Program-made: the position numbers and the translations under genes
Notes under the pieces: model-generated
Database searches by the model: none
The model's input: the letters and a program-made list of their open reading frames with translations, nothing else
What the model was told of the DNA's origin: nothing
Part shown: one piece after another, positions 26,456-35,418 of the stretch
How positions within the stretch are numbered: the stretch's first letter is position 1
How the letters are laid out: each line of letters starts with the position of its first letter
Assembly (NCBI RefSeq): GCF_900115075.1
Contig: NZ_FOVG01000001.1
Location: forward strand, 2,046,001-2,110,000
DNA from: Candidatus Pantoea varia
Lineage (GTDB): Bacteria > Pseudomonadota > Gammaproteobacteria > Enterobacterales > Enterobacteriaceae
Reading direction: 5' to 3'
DNA length: 64,000 nucleotides

Positions 26456-29400
26456 ATGACGCCTTTTACCAGTTTCTGGCAGGCCGGCTACGAAGGTGCC
26501 GATCATATCAATCCTGCCGGGCTAGCGCTGTCGATGAACGATCTCAACCAGCATCAGGCGCGTGCAGCAGAGGATTATGCCGCCCTGGCCCCCTTTTCGA
26601 TTCGCACCGTGCGCGAAAGCGTCGGCTGGCGCTTATGTGAGCAGGATGGCAGCTATGACTTCTCGACGGTCGCCGCCCGGATGCAGGCCGCAGAGCAGCA
26701 GGGGATCCAGCTGAGCTGGACCATTTGCCACTACGGCTGGCCTGCGGGTGTCAGCCTGTTTGATCGCGACTTTGTCAGCCGTTTCGCCGCCTTCTGCGGT
26801 GCGCTGGCTCACTTCCTGGCGCCCTGGTATCAGCAGGCGCCGGTCTACTCTCCGATGAATGAGATCTCCTTTGTCAGCTGGGGCATCTCGGTCGGGCTGT
26901 TCGCCTGTGAGGCGATCCCGGAGCCGGATCAGGCCGATGCCGCTAAACAGCAGCTGGTACGCGCCACCCTGGCTGCCTGTGATGCGATCTGGCTGGCCGA
27001 TCCCCGCGCTCGTCTGCTGCACTGCGATCCGCTGATTCATATCGTGCCGGATCCCGCGGATCCGGCCAGCGACGTGCTGGCGCGTGACATGTGTGACACC
27101 CAGTATCAGGCGTGGGACATGCTTAGCGGCAGGCGTAATCCGGAACTGGGCGGCGCACTCCGCTATCTCGATCTGATTGGCATCAATTACTACCACGACA
27201 ATCAGTGGGAGCAGGGTTCAAATCAGCGGCTTTACTGGCATCTGGGCGACCCTCGTCGCCTGCCGCTGCATCAGATGCTGCAGCAGGTCTGGCAGCGTTA
27301 TCAGCGCCCACTGTTGCTGGCGGAAACCAGCCACGTCGGCAGCGGACGCGGAGCCTGGATCAGTGAAATCGCCGCACAGGTGGCGCAGGCGCAGCTGGCA
27401 GGCGCTCAACTGCTCGGCATTTGCCTCTATCCGATTCTCGATCGTCCCTTATGGGAGGAGACCACCTTCTGGACCCGCAGCGGTTTGTGGGATCTCGATC
27501 TGCAGGGTCCCGATCCTTACGCCCGCCTGTTACAGCGGCCTTATGCCGACGCTTTACGCCAGGCACAGCGCTTTTTGCAGCACATTCAGTCCTCACAACA
27601 ATGTCAGGAGCACACCATGAAGCCACCCGTTCTTATCGTTTTCAGCCATTTACGCTGGGGATTTGTTTTCCAGCGTCCGCAGCAGCTACTGACACGCCTG
27701 GCAAAGCACTATCGCGTGCTGTTTGTCGAGGAGCCGGTCTGGCAGGCGGGGTCACCGGGTCTGCATCAGAGTTCACCTGCCGCTAATATCACGGTGATCC
27801 AGCCGCATACCGACAGCGATGCACCCGGTTTTCACGACAGCCAGATTGCCTCGCTGCAGCTGTTGCTGACGCCCCTGCTGGACGAGGATGAACAGCCGCT
27901 GATCTGGTTCTATACGCCGATGGCGCTGCCGTTGCTGACACCGTTTGATCCATCACTGGTAATTTACGACTGCATGGATGAGCTTTCCGCCTTCCGGAAT
28001 GCGCCACGTCAGCTTCAGCAGCGTGAATCCGCGTTGATGACCCGCGCCGATCTGGTCTTTACCGGCGGCTCCAGCCTCTATGAAGCGAAGCGTGATAAAC
28101 ACCCTCAGGTTTACTGCTTCCCCAGCAGCGTCGATGCGATTCATTTTGAACAGGCACGCGATCGCACTAACCGTCATCCGCGACAGGATACGATTCCGCC
28201 GCTGCGCCTGGGTTATTACGGCGTGCTGGATGAGCGCATCGACCTGCCGCTGATTGCGGCGCTGGCAGACAGTCATCCCGAATGGCAAATCATTATGGTC
28301 GGGCCGGTAGTGAAAATTGATCCCGCCAGCCTGCCACAGCGCGACAATATTCACTGGCTTGGCCAGCAGCCCTATCAGGCGCTGCCGCAGTTCCTGGCGG
28401 GCTGGGATGTCTGTCTGATGCCGTTTGCCATCAATGCCTCGACCCGCTATATCTCGCCAACTAAGGTGCTGGAGTATATGGCGGCGCAGTTGCCGATTGT
28501 CAGTACCGCGATTGTCGATGTGGCGCGCCACTACGCAGAGGAAGTGGCGGTAGCAGAGACGCCCGCGGCGTTTATTGCCGCCTGTGAACAGGCAATGGCG
28601 ATCGGGGCCGCAGAACGGCTGGCGCTGGCGGGACGGATGCAGGCCAAAGTGGATGCCACCTCGTGGGATCGTACCGCAGAGCAGATTCATGGATTGATCC
28701 AGCAGGCGCTGATGCAGCGTCAGCCTGCTCTGACGTCAGCCAGCCAGACCCGCGCACAGGCTAACGTTACACCGTTAACGCCGGTCATGCTGGAGAGTGA
28801 TGCGGTGCCCTGCCTGATTATCGGAGCCGGACCCACCGGGCTGAGCGCCGGTTATCACTATGGCGAAGGTGCCGTGCTATTGGAGAAAAATAGCACCCCA
28901 GGCGGCTGGTGCCGCTCGATTGACGATCAGGGATTCACCTTCGATTATGCCGGTCACATTATGTTCTCGCAGGACCCGTATGTGTTGCAGCTCTATGAAA
29001 TGCTGCTGGGCGACAATCTGCACTGGCAGGCGCGTGAAGCCTGGGTCTACAGTGACGGCGTGTATACCCGCTATCCGTTCCAGTCAGCACTACACGGTTT
29101 GCCGGTCGAAGTGGTGAAAGAGTGCGTGCTGGGAGCTATCGAGGCGCGTTATGGCGAAACGGCGACAGCTGCCGTGCCGCTGGATCGCGCGCGGGCGCGG
29201 CGGGATTGCTGTGCGGATGGCGCGATGCCTGATGAGAGCAGCAGCAGCGGCATTGTGGAAGGCAAAGAGGATTTCCAGCACTTCATTATGCGAACCTGGG
29301 GTAAAGGCATCGCGCGTCACTTCGCCCTGCCCTACAACCAGAAACTGTGGAAGGTGCCGCTGACTGACATGGAAACTTCCTGGCTGGGCGGACGCGTCCC

Positions 29401-30214
29401 ACTGCCCGATCTGTCGCAGATCATCGATGGCGCACTGCAGCCACTGGCGAAACCGGTCGGCCCTAACGCCCGATTTGGCTATCCGCTGCGCGGCGGTTTC
29501 CAGGCACTGATGTCCGGCTTCCTGCCGCATCTGAAATGTACGCTGGAAACGGATACGACGCTGACCCGCATCTATTCACAGGCGCATGTCGCGCTGCTGG
29601 CGGATGGTCGCCACTACCGTTATGAGCAGTTGATTAGCACCATGCCGCTGCCGGAGCTGATTAAACTGATGGGCGATGAGGTGCCGGAGAGTGTGCAACA
29701 GGCGGCGCAGCAGCTGCAGTTTGTTTCCGTGCGCTGTGTGAATCTGGGGATTGGCCGGGCTGACCTGACCGAAAAGCACTGGATTTATTATCCTGGCGAT
29801 ACGCTGTTTCACCGCATCTTTGTGCAGGGCAATGCCAGTCCGCACTGCAACCCGCCGGGCGGTTTCGGCTTAACCTGTGAAATCACCTATAACACGGCCA
29901 ATCCGCTGCCGCTGGAGGGCGATGCGCTGATTGAGCGCTGCCGTCAGGATTGCATCCGGGTCGGCATGATCACGGAGGACGATCCGCTGCTCTGCGCCTC
30001 GGAGGTCGATATGCCTTATGCCTATGTGGTCTATGACCATGCGCGCAGCGACAACGTGGCGCTGATCCGCCAGTGGCTGCTGACTCAGGACATTCATCTG
30101 TCGGGTCGCTACAGCGAGTGGGAATATTACAACTCGGATCACGCCTTCCTGGCCGGTAAACGCGCTGCAGAAAATGTCCGGCTACAGCATGTCAGCGCAG
30201 GAACTCTGGGCTGA
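26456..30214 (+). CDS. three-domain fusion: GH1-like hydrolase, glycosyltransferase, UGM-like flavoprotein
   Basis: One frame of 1252 codons starting at ATG 26456 (GGGAG five bases upstream). Residues 1-385 resemble family-1 glycoside hydrolases: the acid/base motif PMNEIS and a nucleophile-type LLLAETSH give both glutamates. From Met388 (MKPPVLIVFSHLRWGFVFQRPQQLLTRL) to about 760 is a TuaH-like group-1 glycosyltransferase with the late SPTKVLEYMAAQLPIVS motif. From about 785 to the end is a flavoprotein with the FAD-binding GAGPTGLSAG and HFALPYNQKLWKVPL, as in UDP-galactopyranose mutase relatives. No signal peptide or membrane helix is seen. Together the parts suggest making or remodelling a cytosolic glycoconjugate; substrates are unknown. 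A Ser-rich insert (DESSSSG) interrupts the flavoprotein domain. Confidence 0.82.
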   Translation: MTPFTSFWQAGYEGADHINPAGLALSMNDLNQHQARAAEDYAALAPFSIRTVRESVGWRLCEQDGSYDFSTVAARMQAAEQQGIQLSWTICHYGWPAGVSLFDRDFVSRFAAFCGALAHFLAPWYQQAPVYSPMNEISFVSWGISVGLFACEAIPEPDQADAAKQQLVRATLAACDAIWLADPRARLLHCDPLIHIVPDPADPASDVLARDMCDTQYQAWDMLSGRRNPELGGALRYLDLIGINYYHDNQWEQGSNQRLYWHLGDPRRLPLHQMLQQVWQRYQRPLLLAETSHVGSGRGAWISEIAAQVAQAQLAGAQLLGICLYPILDRPLWEETTFWTRSGLWDLDLQGPDPYARLLQRPYADALRQAQRFLQHIQSSQQCQEHTMKPPVLIVFSHLRWGFVFQRPQQLLTRLAKHYRVLFVEEPVWQAGSPGLHQSSPAANITVIQPHTDSDAPGFHDSQIASLQLLLTPLLDEDEQPLIWFYTPMALPLLTPFDPSLVIYDCMDELSAFRNAPRQLQQRESALMTRADLVFTGGSSLYEAKRDKHPQVYCFPSSVDAIHFEQARDRTNRHPRQDTIPPLRLGYYGVLDERIDLPLIAALADSHPEWQIIMVGPVVKIDPASLPQRDNIHWLGQQPYQALPQFLAGWDVCLMPFAINASTRYISPTKVLEYMAAQLPIVSTAIVDVARHYAEEVAVAETPAAFIAACEQAMAIGAAERLALAGRMQAKVDATSWDRTAEQIHGLIQQALMQRQPALTSASQTRAQANVTPLTPVMLESDAVPCLIIGAGPTGLSAGYHYGEGAVLLEKNSTPGGWCRSIDDQGFTFDYAGHIMFSQDPYVLQLYEMLLGDNLHWQAREAWVYSDGVYTRYPFQSALHGLPVEVVKECVLGAIEARYGETATAAVPLDRARARRDCCADGAMPDESSSSGIVEGKEDFQHFIMRTWGKGIARHFALPYNQKLWKVPLTDMETSWLGGRVPLPDLSQIIDGALQPLAKPVGPNARFGYPLRGGFQALMSGFLPHLKCTLETDTTLTRIYSQAHVALLADGRHYRYEQLISTMPLPELIKLMGDEVPESVQQAAQQLQFVSVRCVNLGIGRADLTEKHWIYYPGDTLFHRIFVQGNASPHCNPPGGFGLTCEITYNTANPLPLEGDALIERCRQDCIRVGMITEDDPLLCASEVDMPYAYVVYDHARSDNVALIRQWLLTQDIHLSGRYSEWEYYNSDHAFLAGKRAAENVRLQHVSAGTLG

Positions 30215-30228
30215 TCCGACGCAGCCAG

Positions 30229-30558
30229 CTACGACAGTCGCTGACTGCATTTTGTCGCTTTCAGCGACTGCAACTCAGTGACCCGCTTCTCCGCCTTCTG
30301 AGTGGCATTGTATTTCGCAATGCCATTACCCAGCCCGAAATCCCCGACAAAGCCCAGCACGGTCAGGGCATCAAACTGGCCGGTTTGCTCAATGTCACTC
30401 TGCACGCTGTGCGCTTTGACGAGTTCCTGATTCAGTGCACTGCAGTTCAGTGTCGCAGTCTCTTCCGGCGTCACCGCCGCCGCCTGGGGATACTGTTTGG
30501 TGGCGCAGCCGGTTAACACCAGCGCCAGCAGCACGATTAAAAATCTCTGTTTACGCAT
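30229..30558 (-). CDS. small lipoprotein of unknown function
   Basis: A 109-residue precursor with a signal sequence ending in the lipobox LTGC (Cys18), so a lipid-anchored envelope protein of about 92 residues. The mature part has CSALNQELVKAH and TQKAEKRVTELQSLKATKC, with two cysteines that could pair, and a short Gly-rich centre (VLGFVGDFGLGNG). It converges with the fusion gene, with 14 bases between stops. No family recognised. Confidence 0.75.
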   Translation of the reverse strand: MRKQRFLIVLLALVLTGCATKQYPQAAAVTPEETATLNCSALNQELVKAHSVQSDIEQTGQFDALTVLGFVGDFGLGNGIAKYNATQKAEKRVTELQSLKATKCSQRLS

Positions 30559-30910
30559 TTCTTATTGCCTGTTTTTTGGCCGGTTAACAGGGTTATCGGC
30601 AGCATACACCGGGAACATGAGTCTCTGACCTACCAATAATGGTCGAAACCGCTACGCTAATGTAGGATTCAGCGCGCTGCAATCAGAGGCAGCCTGCTAC
30701 CGACCGGAAGTCACGCAGCGAACGCACAGTACCCGTTCATCACTTCTGCCAGACCTTTCAGACAGTTAGCCAGCATGATGCTGCCAGTAGCAGCATTTAA
30801 AGAGCAAAGCCTGACCGATAATCTGTGACGAGGCCGTCGCAAAAGCGAAGCCAGACACAGAAAACTCGTGCGTCGGGTTTATCAGAGTTTGTTCCAGATG
30901 AGGTTTTTCC
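30559..30910. other. intergenic region, no gene seen
   Basis: A 352-bp divergent gap that should hold promoters for the lipoprotein and the AI-2E transporter genes. Apart from ACCGCTACGCTAA at 30648-30660, similar to the motif repeated at 38.5-38.7 kb, I see no feature that I can defend. Confidence 0.3.
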
Positions 30911-32125
30911 ATGCGCTTTAAAGGATTGAACATCGGGTTTTTCATTTTGATTCTGGCTATCGCCACCGTCGCTTTTTTTGACGTGCTTTCGCCCTATTTC
31001 TCGTCGATTCTGTGGGCGGCGATTCTGGCGGTGATTTTCCATCCGCTGAAAACGTATCTCCGCAACCGGCTGGGTGATCGCAATGGCCTCGCCGCGTTAA
31101 TTACCCTGCTCTGTATCTGTCTGATTGTGTTTACGCCGCTGGCCATTATCGCCTCCTCGCTGGTGGTTGAAACCAATGCGGTTTATCACAAGCTGCAGAC
31201 CAACTCGTCGCAGTTCCCGGCCGTGTTTGCCGATCTGTTGCAGCATCTGCCACGCTGGGCGAAGCATTTCCTGAGTGAAAATAATCTGGATAACGCCGGA
31301 CAGATTCAGCAGAAGCTCTCCTCGTTTGCCCTCAAAGGTGGCCAGTATGTCGCGGGCAGCGCCTTTATCATTGGTAAAGGGACGTTCAGCTTCACCGTCG
31401 GCTTTGGCATCATGCTCTATCTGCTGTTCTTCCTGCTGAAAGATGGCTCCTATCTGGTGCATCTGATTCTGGAAGCGCTGCCGCTCTCAACCTATGTGAA
31501 GCATCACCTGATGGTGAAGTTTGCTGCCGTGGCGCGCGCGACGGTGAAAGGCACGGTGGTGGTGGGTATCGTTCAGGGTATTCTCGGCGGGCTGGCCTTC
31601 TGGTTTACCGGCATCGACGGCAGCCTGCTGTGGGGTGCGCTGATGGCCTTCCTCTCCCTGATTCCGGCAGTGGGTTCCGCCATCATCTGGGTGCCTGCGG
31701 CGATCTTCTTCTTCGCCACTGGCGCGCTGTGGAAAGGCCTGTTCCTGGTCGGTTTCTTCGTAGTGATTGTCGGTCTGGTGGATAACATCCTGCGTCCGTT
31801 GCTGGTCGGCAAAGATACCAAAATGCCTGACTATCTGATCCTGATCGCCACGCTGGGCGGCATGGAAATTTACGGCATCAACGGTTTTGTGATCGGTCCG
31901 GTGATTGCCGCGCTGTTTATCGCCTGCTGGAATCTGCTCTCCGGCCGCGACAACCGCGAAAACATCGAAGCCATCGATGAAGAGTTTATCGAAGAGGGTA
32001 AGAAACAGTCTGATACTGCCGCAGAAGCCGCGGCTGAAGCGGCGGCGGCCTCCGCCGAGGCGGTTGCAGAAACTGAAACGAAAGCCTTAGCGTTGAAGAA
32101 AGAGACCGCGGAAAAGAAAGCGTAA
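30911..32125 (+). CDS. AI-2E family transporter
   Basis: A 404-residue inner-membrane protein of the AI-2 exporter (TqsA/YdiK/PerM) superfamily with about eight membrane segments: paired helices at the N-terminus, a soluble loop around 85-140 (TNSSQFPAVFADLLQHLPRW), and the conserved PAVGSAIIWVPAAI and VDNILRPLLVGK segments. Members export autoinducer-2 or act as Na+/H+ antiporters. The last 50 residues are a hydrophilic Ala/Glu/Lys-rich tail (AAEAAAEAAAASAEAVAE) that looks helical and is probably cytosolic. An intrinsic terminator follows. Confidence 0.9.
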   Translation: MRFKGLNIGFFILILAIATVAFFDVLSPYFSSILWAAILAVIFHPLKTYLRNRLGDRNGLAALITLLCICLIVFTPLAIIASSLVVETNAVYHKLQTNSSQFPAVFADLLQHLPRWAKHFLSENNLDNAGQIQQKLSSFALKGGQYVAGSAFIIGKGTFSFTVGFGIMLYLLFFLLKDGSYLVHLILEALPLSTYVKHHLMVKFAAVARATVKGTVVVGIVQGILGGLAFWFTGIDGSLLWGALMAFLSLIPAVGSAIIWVPAAIFFFATGALWKGLFLVGFFVVIVGLVDNILRPLLVGKDTKMPDYLILIATLGGMEIYGINGFVIGPVIAALFIACWNLLSGRDNRENIEAIDEEFIEEGKKQSDTAAEAAAEAAAASAEAVAETETKALALKKETAEKKA

Positions 32126-32142
32126 TCCACGTCAGGCCATAA

Positions 32143-32168
32143 AAAAACCCACCTTTCGGTGGGTTTTT
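32143..32168. terminator. bidirectional intrinsic terminator
   Basis: AAAAACCCACC and GGTGGGTTTTT form a perfect 11-bp stem with a TTTC loop, with T tracts on both strands, between the convergent AI-2E transporter and LEA-like genes. Confidence 0.93.
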
Positions 32169-32191
32169 TTTAATCTGAAAACAACCGCGAA

Positions 32192-32509
32192 TTAGTTGGT
32201 CGCTTTGTTTTTCAGATCTTCAGCACCCTGCTTGGTTTTATCCCAGCCTTTCTCAGTGCCTTCTTTGGTTTTGTGCCAGCCCTTCTGAGTACCTTCGGTG
32301 ATTTTGCTACCGGTGGTGTGGCTCTTGCCTTCAGCGGCATGCTCAGACTTCAGCTTCAGCTCTTTGCCTTCATTCTGGCTCTGATGCAGTTTTTCTTTCG
32401 CAGTATCAGCGCCTTTGTGCGCTTCCGCTACGGTGTTGTCTGTGGTGGTAGCAGCAAATACTGGCGAGGCCAGCAAAATAGCAGACAGTGCAATAATTGA
32501 TTTCTTCAT
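32192..32509 (-). CDS. small exported hydrophilic LEA-like protein
   Basis: A 105-residue precursor with signal peptide MKKSIIALSAILLASPVFA and a very hydrophilic, Lys/Glu/Gly-rich mature part. The C-terminal third repeats an 11-residue unit: GWHKTKEGTEK then GWDKTKQGAED, preceded by the related GSKITEGTQK. Eleven-residue amphipathic repeats of this type are seen in desiccation (LEA-like) proteins, so a protective periplasmic role is possible. No cysteine. The start at 32509 is preferred over an upstream ATG because the signal peptide starts there. Confidence 0.75.
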   Translation of the reverse strand: MKKSIIALSAILLASPVFAATTTDNTVAEAHKGADTAKEKLHQSQNEGKELKLKSEHAAEGKSHTTGSKITEGTQKGWHKTKEGTEKGWDKTKQGAEDLKNKATN

Positions 32510-32647
32510 AATTCCCTCTGTATTCATCGTTGCCGTGTAGGTTTTAATCCTGGCATAGCCTTCCCAGGAAAGATTTAAGAATAAACCAGGAATGAAAAAG
32601 GGCCAGTTTTCACCAGAAAAAGCGATTGATTGTAGATTTTTCGTCCA

Positions 32648-33073
32648 CTACCAGAGTGCCAGCTGTGGATCGTCGTCCGGTTTCGGCTGGCGTTGGGTCA
32701 CGCGAGCAGGCGGCGCAGGCTGCTGCATCTGTCGCGTAATCCACTCCAGTAGCACCGTCACCACATACGCCTGCTGCTCAGCGTCGAGTGGCTGGTGCTG
32801 TCCAATGTTGTGCCATTTGCTCAGACAGCCACGACAGCAGGTCGCGGTGGCATGCTGGGCGATAAACACCGGATGACCGCGCATCGGCGTCTGCTTGCCA
32901 TCATTCTCAGGCTGAGCAGGTGCCAGCCGCTGTGCCACAAACTCTGCGGCGTGCTGACGCAACACCGGCTCGCCTTTGCTGTTCGCATAATCATACTCAG
33001 CACGTCCCAGACGAAAGCGCTGGCGGAACGGCGAACGTGCCAGCCGGGTAAAGAGATCGTCAGAAACGTTCAT
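32648..33073 (-). CDS. DUF4186 family protein
   Basis: The product starting MNVSDDLFTRLARSPFRQRFRLG carries the DUF4186 hallmark MRGHPVFIAQHATATCCRGCLSKWH, whose paired cysteines and histidines look like a metal site. The function is unknown. A GTG at 33088 overlaps the cupin stop as GTGA and would add five residues; the ATG at 33073 is where the family begins. The polar C-terminus (ARVTQRQPKPDDDPQLALW) is variable. It forms a two-gene unit with the cupin gene. Confidence 0.85.
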   Translation of the reverse strand: MNVSDDLFTRLARSPFRQRFRLGRAEYDYANSKGEPVLRQHAAEFVAQRLAPAQPENDGKQTPMRGHPVFIAQHATATCCRGCLSKWHNIGQHQPLDAEQQAYVVTVLLEWITRQMQQPAPPARVTQRQPKPDDDPQLALW

Positions 33074-33084
33074 GCTAATGCCAG

Positions 33085-33357
33085 TCACTCATATTTACGT
33101 CCCGCCAGATAACTGACGCCCTGCGCCCCGAACGCCTCGCGATGCAGTTCATTCGGCTGCAGGTGAAATGTCTCACCGGGATGGTAAGTGGTGTCACCCT
33201 GCTCGGTACTGATAGTGATGTCCCCACTGAGAATCAGTGCCAGCGCTTCAAAGGGATGGACGTGATTATCAAGCTCGGCTGACGCTGCACGTTCGATCAG
33301 CAATGGCTCGTCAAAACCCTGTTCGGCTAACAACTTTCTGAATTCGTGTTCGGTCAT
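33085..33357 (-). CDS. small cupin-domain protein
   Basis: A 90-residue single cupin. The metal-binding motif reads NHVHPFEALALILSG (two His and a Glu in motif 1) and motif 2 is YHPGETFHLQPNELHRE with a third His. It may bind a metal and a small ligand or act as a simple sensor or enzyme. It is the first gene of a pair with the DUF4186 gene, whose possible start overlaps its stop. Confidence 0.85.
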   Translation of the reverse strand: MTEHEFRKLLAEQGFDEPLLIERAASAELDNHVHPFEALALILSGDITISTEQGDTTYHPGETFHLQPNELHREAFGAQGVSYLAGRKYE

Positions 33358-33514
33358 TGCAACTCCTCAATGTGGAACTGACCCTAAGCAGTGTAGACGA
33401 TTTTTATCGCCGTCTATGGCACTCAATACCTTACGTAAAGTAGCGCAAGCAACGTTGTTCACCGGTCAGGCCGATGCTGTACTTACCGTCTCGCTCCCCC
33501 ATTTTGACATCAGG

Positions 33515-34423
33515 ATGACGCAAAGTATGTCTCACCACGAGAGAACCGCCCTGCTGCTGATTAATCAGCGCTCACGCAAAGGACGCATTGAAACCAGCCG
33601 GGCGCAGACGCTGCTGGCTCAGGCCGGATTCACCCTGCTGCAACCGGAGGAAGATGAGACCCGCAGCTACAGTGAACTCATCACCGCGTATGCCGGTCGC
33701 GTCGATGCGGTGATCGTCGGCGGTGGCGACGGCACGCTTAACGCGGCCGCGCAGGGACTGATCCAGAGCGGCCTGCCGCTGGGAATTTTACCGCTGGGCA
33801 CCGCCAACGATTTTGCCCGGACGCTGGGTATTCCCGCCACGCTGGAACAGGCGGTGAAGATAATCGCAGACGGACAGCTGCGCGCCGTGGATCTGGGTGA
33901 AGTCAATGAGCACCTGTTTCTGAACGTCTCCAGCATCGGCTTTTCGGCGGAGCTGGCGCGCAACCTTACGGCAGAATCGAAAAAGCGCTGGGGCGTGGGC
34001 GGTTATGCCCTGGCGGCTTTGCGGCTGCTACGGCAGAGCCGTCCGTTCAGCGCTACGCTGGTCCATCAGGGGCAGCGGACGCCAATTAAAACGGTTCAGG
34101 TGTCGGTAGGTAACGGGCGCTTCTACGGTGGCGGCATGACGGTGGAAGCGCGTGCGGCTCCCGACGATGGGTTGCTCGATGTCTACAGTCTGGAGTTAAA
34201 GCACAGCTGGCAACTCATTGCACTGCTGCCCTTTCTGCGGCGCGGCACGCATGGTCGCTGGCGTAACGTGCGGGCATTCAGCGCCACGGAGCTGATGATT
34301 GAGACGCGCCGTCCCCATTACATCAATGCAGACGGTGAGATTATCGGTCAGACACCCGCGCATTTTCGCCTGATCGCCAGTGCACTGCGGGTTTATGCAC
34401 CGGGTGACAGCGCAGCAAAATAG
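33515..34423 (+). CDS. YegS-like lipid kinase
   Basis: A diacylglycerol-kinase-fold protein of about 302 residues. The phosphate-binding VIVGGGDGTLNAA motif and LPLGTANDFARTLGIP are intact, and the C-terminal part has the expected NGRFYGGGM and PDDGLLDVY motifs. YegS phosphorylates phosphatidylglycerol in vitro. The start is uncertain: ATG 33515 has CAGG immediately before it, and ATG 33527 or the longer frame from 33416 are possible. Homology begins around TALLLINQRSRKGR. Confidence 0.87.
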   Translation: MTQSMSHHERTALLLINQRSRKGRIETSRAQTLLAQAGFTLLQPEEDETRSYSELITAYAGRVDAVIVGGGDGTLNAAAQGLIQSGLPLGILPLGTANDFARTLGIPATLEQAVKIIADGQLRAVDLGEVNEHLFLNVSSIGFSAELARNLTAESKKRWGVGGYALAALRLLRQSRPFSATLVHQGQRTPIKTVQVSVGNGRFYGGGMTVEARAAPDDGLLDVYSLELKHSWQLIALLPFLRRGTHGRWRNVRAFSATELMIETRRPHYINADGEIIGQTPAHFRLIASALRVYAPGDSAAK

Positions 34424-34460
34424 CCCGATCGTAGGCGTCGTAACCGAGTGCGGTGAGCAG

Positions 34461-34694
34461 CTAGTGCTTAGTGCTCTTTTTTTCAGCGTAGTCGATGTGC
34501 TCGGAAAGATTGGCGACCAGCTTTTTCGCCATTTCGAGGGTCAGACCCAGAAACAGGGTCTCCTGCGGGCCTTTTTCAGGCGGGGCGTCGGGATCGATAT
34601 AACCGAATTTCACTACCAGTGCCTGATGGGTGCTCAGGGGACCAATATGCCAGCCGGTAACCGGGTAGAAGGTAAATCGCGTAAATTCATTCAC
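34461..34694 (-). CDS. BssS-like small protein
   Basis: A 77-residue soluble protein with YPVTGWHIGPLSTHQALVVKFGY and LFLGLTLEMAKKLVANLSEHID, which matches the spacing of the BssS family (GW-x-I, ALM, then a C-terminal helix). BssS affects biofilm formation and indole signalling in E. coli. Identity is low, so the family call is tentative. It converges with the lipid kinase gene. Confidence 0.55.
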   Translation of the reverse strand: MNEFTRFTFYPVTGWHIGPLSTHQALVVKFGYIDPDAPPEKGPQETLFLGLTLEMAKKLVANLSEHIDYAEKKSTKH

Positions 34695-34956
34695 TTTAAT
34701 CCTGACTGTAAAAGCATAACGCTGATTGATAGTCAGGCCAGCTCTGATGATGAAACATGAGTGGAATACTAAGTCTGAACTAAATCGATAGGATTACAAG
34801 GGCAGCGGCAAAACAAGCGCAGCGTGACGCAATGAGGATGTTAACGGCATCCGGGGCTGGGTGCAGCAAGGGATGGGGATAGCTCAGGCGTGCGTAACCT
34901 GCGCGATTCCGGCACGGAGGTTGCCAGGTCAGGCTAAAGCCAATCACCCGCCAGAA

Positions 34957-35406
34957 CTATTTATCGGCTCGGGGAATAATCGAGATATGGCCGTTAACCT
35001 CCAGCACGGCATATTTAATCTGATCGAATCGCTCCAGCCCCTGCCCGGATCGCGCCGCTTCCAGCACATCGTCAGGACTGATGCCGGTCATCTTCATGCG
35101 CTCGGTAAGCAGATTCCCATTCTCGACCAGGATCACCGGGCCGCCATCGATCACCTGCTCCACCACCGGAAAGCGGCTTTTCAGTTTGCCCAGCACGATA
35201 TCAATCGTGACCAGCGTGATAATAGTCAGTGCCGCGCCGGTCACCGAAAAATCGTCGCCCAGCAGCGCCTGCTGGGTTGCTTCGCTGATGATTAACAGCA
35301 GAATCAGATCGAAAGAGGTCATCTGCAGCAGGGTACGTCTGCCCGCGATTTTGATCACCACCATCAACACCAGGTAGATCGCTGCGGCACGTAATACCGT
35401 TTCCAT
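34957..35406 (-). CDS. DUF421 (YetF-like) membrane protein, short form
   Basis: A second DUF421 protein, 149 residues, without the zinc ribbon found in the copy at 25.2 kb. Two to three N-terminal membrane helices carry IKIAGRRTLLQMTSFDLILLLIISEAT, followed by the YetF domain (VILVENGNLLTERMKMTGISPDDVLEAARSGQG, KYAVLEVNGHISII). It is 12 bases downstream of the next gene and should be co-transcribed with it. The 262-bp gap after the BssS-like gene shows nothing that I can support. Confidence 0.88.
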   Translation of the reverse strand: METVLRAAAIYLVLMVVIKIAGRRTLLQMTSFDLILLLIISEATQQALLGDDFSVTGAALTIITLVTIDIVLGKLKSRFPVVEQVIDGGPVILVENGNLLTERMKMTGISPDDVLEAARSGQGLERFDQIKYAVLEVNGHISIIPRADK

Positions 35407-35418
35407 AACGCACTCCTG

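Noticed and set aside
34380..34760. 126-codon plus-strand frame overlapping the lipid kinase end and BssS-like gene
   Set aside because: It covers the BssS-like gene on the other strand, whose sequence pattern is better supported.
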